64,000 bases of DNA, taken from NCBI RefSeq assembly GCF_015693305.1, contig NZ_CP065138.1:2544001-2608000 (forward strand), given 5' to 3'. This stretch comes from Sphingobium sp. Cam5-1 (lineage in GTDB: Bacteria; Pseudomonadota; Alphaproteobacteria; Sphingomonadales; Sphingomonadaceae). Positions 61,415-64,000 of this stretch are shown here, in pieces. The number at the start of each line of letters is the position of its first letter. Positions within the stretch are counted from its first letter, which is position 1. A program made the position numbers and the translations under genes. Under the pieces are notes generated by a model. That model was given only the letters and a program-made list of their open reading frames with translations, was not told the origin of the DNA and did not search any database.

Positions 61415-61828
61415 ATGACCGATGTGCCCGCCCTTGCCGATCTTCAGGAAGAATATGAGTTTCTGGACGCCGATGACCGTTACCGGCTGCTGATCGACCT
61501 TGGGCGCTCTTTGGAGGCGATGCCCGACGCGCTCAAGACCGACGCCACGTTGGTGCGGGGCTGTTCGGCGGCGGTCTGGGTCTATCCGACGGTGCGCGAC
61601 GATGGGCGGCTGCATTTCCTGGCGGACAGCAATGCTGCGATCACCAAGGGGATTATCGCGCTGGTCCTGCTGACGGTGCAGGATCAGGCGCCCGCCGAGA
61701 TTGGCGCTGTGGACATTGAAGGCGCGCTGGCGCCGTTCGATCTCAAGAATCAGCTCAGCTCCAACCGGACACAGGGCATCCCCAACATGATCGCGCTCAT
61801 TCGGCAGACTGCAGAGCGCTACAGCTAG
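61415..61828 (+). CDS. SufE family protein
   Basis: A 137-residue SufE domain: LADLQEEYEFLDADDRYRLLIDLGRSLEAMPDAL, then VRGCSAAVWVYPTVRDDG with the sulfur-accepting Cys, HFLADSNAAITKGIIALVL and LKNQLSSNRTQGIPNMIALI. SufE takes sulfur from the cysteine desulfurase SufS for Fe-S cluster assembly. No suf gene is in the window, so this is an isolated copy or a paralogue. ATG 61415 (or 61406). It lies 49 bases after the psp small membrane gene, in the same direction. Confidence 0.88.
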   Translation: MTDVPALADLQEEYEFLDADDRYRLLIDLGRSLEAMPDALKTDATLVRGCSAAVWVYPTVRDDGRLHFLADSNAAITKGIIALVLLTVQDQAPAEIGAVDIEGALAPFDLKNQLSSNRTQGIPNMIALIRQTAERYS

Positions 61829-61895
61829 GCGGGAAACCTGCGGGTGCCCGGGCGTTCTCCTTGCGTGATCGAAACGGACGTTGAGGAGATGCGCG

Positions 61896-62390
61896 ATGCG
61901 GAGCCTATTGGCGCTGGCGGCGATCAGCCTGCTGGCGGGCTGCTCTGGCAGCGAAAAGGAAGGGCCGACCCAGCGCGAGCAGATCGGCCAGACGTGGAAA
62001 TATGAGGGTGGCGAGGGCGGCAAGCCCAAGGTCGCCTATATCGGCAGCGCGAACAGCGTGCAGACCATGACGGCCGAAGACACATTTTCGGTGCTGCTGG
62101 TGCAGCCGATGCCGGAAGGCGGTACGGACGTGACCGTGAAGCTGGTCGGCGCGCCTTTCAGCTGCGACCTGTCTGATTGCCGCGTCACGGCGGTGACCGA
62201 TGATGGCAAGAGCCATGACTGGCGCGGGCGGATGACGGAAAACAAGGACGGGATAGAGGTGCTGCCCGCTGCCAAGGCCGATGAGGCGATCAAGGGGACG
62301 AAGGTGTTGAAGGTTAATCTGGTGGTGGGGCCGAAGGACAAGACCTTTCCGTTCGAATTTAAGGTCGCGGGGCTGGATTTGAAAAAATGA
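61896..62390 (+). CDS. Hypothetical lipoprotein
   Basis: A 164-residue lipoprotein: signal MRSLLALAAISLLAGC with lipobox L-A-G-C, a charged linker, then a beta-rich domain (VAYIGSANSVQTMTAEDTFSVLLVQP, GTDVTVKLVGAPFSCDLSDCRVTAVTDDGKSHDWRG, KVLKVNLVVGPKDKTFPFEFKVAGLDL) with a close Cys pair (SCDLSDC). I do not recognise the family. ATG 61896 is the natural start; the frame begins at 61881. Envelope location is likely, function unknown. It lies 67 bases after the SufE-like gene. Confidence 0.72.
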   Translation: MRSLLALAAISLLAGCSGSEKEGPTQREQIGQTWKYEGGEGGKPKVAYIGSANSVQTMTAEDTFSVLLVQPMPEGGTDVTVKLVGAPFSCDLSDCRVTAVTDDGKSHDWRGRMTENKDGIEVLPAAKADEAIKGTKVLKVNLVVGPKDKTFPFEFKVAGLDLKK

Positions 62391-62408
62391 GGTTGGGTTA
62401 GGCATTCT

Positions 62409-62484
62409 CGTCATCCCAGCGAAAGCTGGGATCTCGTGCGGGTGCGCGCAGAGGCCTGAGATCCCAGCTTTCGCTGGGATGACG
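62409..62484. repeat. REP-like palindromic pair between convergent genes
   Basis: CGTCATCCCAGCGAAAGCTG (continuing GGATCTC) and its inverse complement about 20 bases later; each arm is itself a palindrome (ATCCCAGC-GAAA-GCTGGGAT). The same unit as 56206-56287. It lies between the stops of the lipoprotein (62390) and gamma-glutamyltransferase (62499) genes and could terminate both transcripts. Confidence 0.88.
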
Positions 62485-62498
62485 GAAGCCGGATAGGG

Positions 62499-64000
62499 TT
62501 ATTCCTGAAGCGAAACGCCAGGACTTCTGGGGTCAGCCGCGCCCCGCCAGTGCCCGTCGGCGGTGCGCTCCGCCGCATTCGCTTTCAAACCCAGCGGCGC
62601 GATCGTGACCTTGTGGCCCCAGACTTCGAGCGGCGTCTTCATTCTTTCGAGGGCCGTCCCCTGCTCCAGCACAAGGCCGTTGGCGTCGAAAAATTCCAGG
62701 CCCAGCGCTATGGAATCCTGCGCGGACAGGCCCCAGTCGAAATGGGCGATCAGCGCCTTCGCCACCTGCATGATAATCGTCCGCCCGCCCGCCGCGCCAA
62801 TGGTGAAGACCGGCGTTCCCTTAGCGTCATAGACAATGGTGGGGGACATGGAGGATAGCGGCCGCTTGCCGGGTTCCACACGGTTGGCGACAGGCGCACC
62901 GTTCTTTTCTGGCGTGAAGCTGAAATCGGTCAGTTCATTGTTGAGTATGACGCCATCGGCGATCAACTGACTGCCGAAGAAGCTTTCGATGGTCGATGTC
63001 CATGCCGCGATATCGCCATCCCGGTCGATCGCCACGAAATGGCTGGTGCCGCTTTCCGGCTGCGGCAGGGCCGTAGTCCGTGCCTCGGCACCCGGCGGGC
63101 TGCCCGGACGATAGTCTTTGAGCGTGCGGCCCAGCGCGATGAGTGCCGACCGTTTCTTCAGATAGGCCGGGTCGATCAGTCCCGCGATCGGCACGGACAC
63201 GAACTCGGGATCACCCAGCCATGTGTCGCGATCGGCATAGGCAAGGCGCATGGCTTCGCCGATGACGTGCCAGGAACGGGCATCATCCTTCCCCCATTGG
63301 GCCAGTGGGAAGCGTTCGACCATGCCCAGGATTTGCAGGACGGTGATCCCGCCTGACGAAACCGGACCCATGCCGCAGATGCTGTAGCCGCGATACGGGC
63401 CGCAGACCGGCTTGCGCGCCTTCACCCGATAGGAGGCGATATCGGCCTCCGTCATCGGCACGGGATTTTTGGGCGCGTTGGTGACTGTGCTGGCGATCGC
63501 CCGTGCGGTCTCGCCCTTGTAAAAGGCGTCTGGCCCTTCCGCCGCAATCCGCCGGAACAGGGCAGCGAGCGGAGGGTTTTTAAGGGTCGTGCCGATGGGC
63601 GCGGGCGCGCCGTCTATCCAGAAGAACTTCTGTATCTCGGGAAAGTCGGCCCATATGGGGGCGACCGCCTTCATCGCGGTGTCGAGCCGCTGGCGGACCT
63701 CAAAGCCATCCTCAGCCAATCGGATCGCAGGCGCAAATAGTGCCGCCCACGGCATCTTCCCCCATTTGCGATGCGCTTCCCAGGCGAGCCGAAGGTTGCC
63801 GGGCACGCCCACTGAATAGCCGCCGGGCCAGGCCGATCGAAAGGCGAGGGGCTGGCCGTCCGCACCGATGAAACGATCGGGCCGTGCCGCCGCCGGGGCG
63901 GTTTCGCGCCCGTCGATCGACTCCAGCACCCCCGTTTCGCCATCATGATGCATCAGGAAGCCGCCGCCGCCGATGCCGCTATTATGCGGTTCGACGACGT
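62499..64000 (-). CDS. ggt: Gamma-glutamyltransferase, N-terminus cut by window end
   Basis: The C-terminal 500 residues of a gamma-glutamyltransferase. The frame is open to base 64000, where VVEPHNSGIGGGGFLMHHD is the start of the large subunit, so about 50-80 residues are missing. Also seen are GYSVGVPGNLRLAWEAHRKWGKMPW, GPVSSGGITVLQILGMVE, the autocleavage/catalytic Thr in PESGTSHFVAIDRDGD, ILNNELTDFSF, PGKRPLSSMSPTIVYD and IGAAGGRTIIMQV. The enzyme moves the gamma-glutamyl group of glutathione to water or amino acids, in the periplasm. A second starting ATG (63953) lies inside this conserved region and is not the true start. Confidence 0.93.
   Translation of the reverse strand, partial: VVEPHNSGIGGGGFLMHHDGETGVLESIDGRETAPAAARPDRFIGADGQPLAFRSAWPGGYSVGVPGNLRLAWEAHRKWGKMPWAALFAPAIRLAEDGFEVRQRLDTAMKAVAPIWADFPEIQKFFWIDGAPAPIGTTLKNPPLAALFRRIAAEGPDAFYKGETARAIASTVTNAPKNPVPMTEADIASYRVKARKPVCGPYRGYSICGMGPVSSGGITVLQILGMVERFPLAQWGKDDARSWHVIGEAMRLAYADRDTWLGDPEFVSVPIAGLIDPAYLKKRSALIALGRTLKDYRPGSPPGAEARTTALPQPESGTSHFVAIDRDGDIAAWTSTIESFFGSQLIADGVILNNELTDFSFTPEKNGAPVANRVEPGKRPLSSMSPTIVYDAKGTPVFTIGAAGGRTIIMQVAKALIAHFDWGLSAQDSIALGLEFFDANGLVLEQGTALERMKTPLEVWGHKVTIAPLGLKANAAERTADGHWRGAADPRSPGVSLQE

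Overview
The window is a 64 kb piece of a GC-rich alphaproteobacterial chromosome. The genes point to a sphingomonad (Sphingomonadaceae, Sphingobium/Sphingomonas-like). Supporting signs are a large orphan TonB-dependent receptor, the GCGAAAGC-type palindromic repeats, a short repeat reading gcttcgacaagctcagcccg, the alphaproteobacterial-type glutamate-cysteine ligase, DciA/DUF721, DUF2093 and the gene orders ruvAB and ybgC-tolQRAB-pal. The genus is inferred; no rRNA is present to confirm it.

Positions 1-12,800 are accessory. A partial alpha/beta hydrolase is followed by a DUF1445 hydro-lyase, a LysR regulator and a nine-gene minus-strand operon (9341 down to 2317). The operon encodes two nearly identical E1-alpha subunits flanking a short-chain dehydrogenase, then E1-beta, an AcoC-type E2 (lipoyl domain fused to an alpha/beta hydrolase), a second short-chain dehydrogenase, a GlcG/HbpS-like protein, an OsmC-like protein and an antibiotic-biosynthesis-monooxygenase-like protein. 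It looks like catabolism through a 2-oxoacid or acetoin type dehydrogenase. No E3 gene is present and the substrate is unknown. An NCS1-type permease is divergent from the operon. An APC-type permease and a 90-residue protein with a possible helix-turn-helix follow.

Positions 13,170-42,700 are mostly housekeeping: tRNA-Leu(CAG), gloA/gloB, an acyl-CoA synthetase, ruvA and a frameshifted ruvB, gshA, rsmE, ubiA, a phospholipase D family protein, a dciA-dsbA-dsbA-smc cluster, mutY, nudC, pmbA, an inositol monophosphatase, purD, xseA, a DUF2093 protein and an M23 peptidase.

Positions 42,700-64,000 hold a 1028-residue TonB-dependent receptor ending in a strong terminator, clpB, an M16 peptidase, a MarR regulator, the complete ybgC-tolQRAB-pal envelope operon with a palindromic repeat between tolQ and tolR, a 3-hydroxyacyl-CoA dehydrogenase, a phage-shock locus (pspF divergent from pspABC, with a clear sigma-54 promoter), a SufE-like protein, a lipoprotein and a gamma-glutamyltransferase cut by the window end.

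The points most worth checking are the mosaic duplication of the E1-alpha gene, the one-base frameshift in ruvB, a shared operator-like sequence in front of two parts of the catabolic cluster, and small uncharacterised proteins next to the permeases and in the psp operon. I did not find CRISPR arrays, insertion sequences, prophage genes or a recognisable new defence system.
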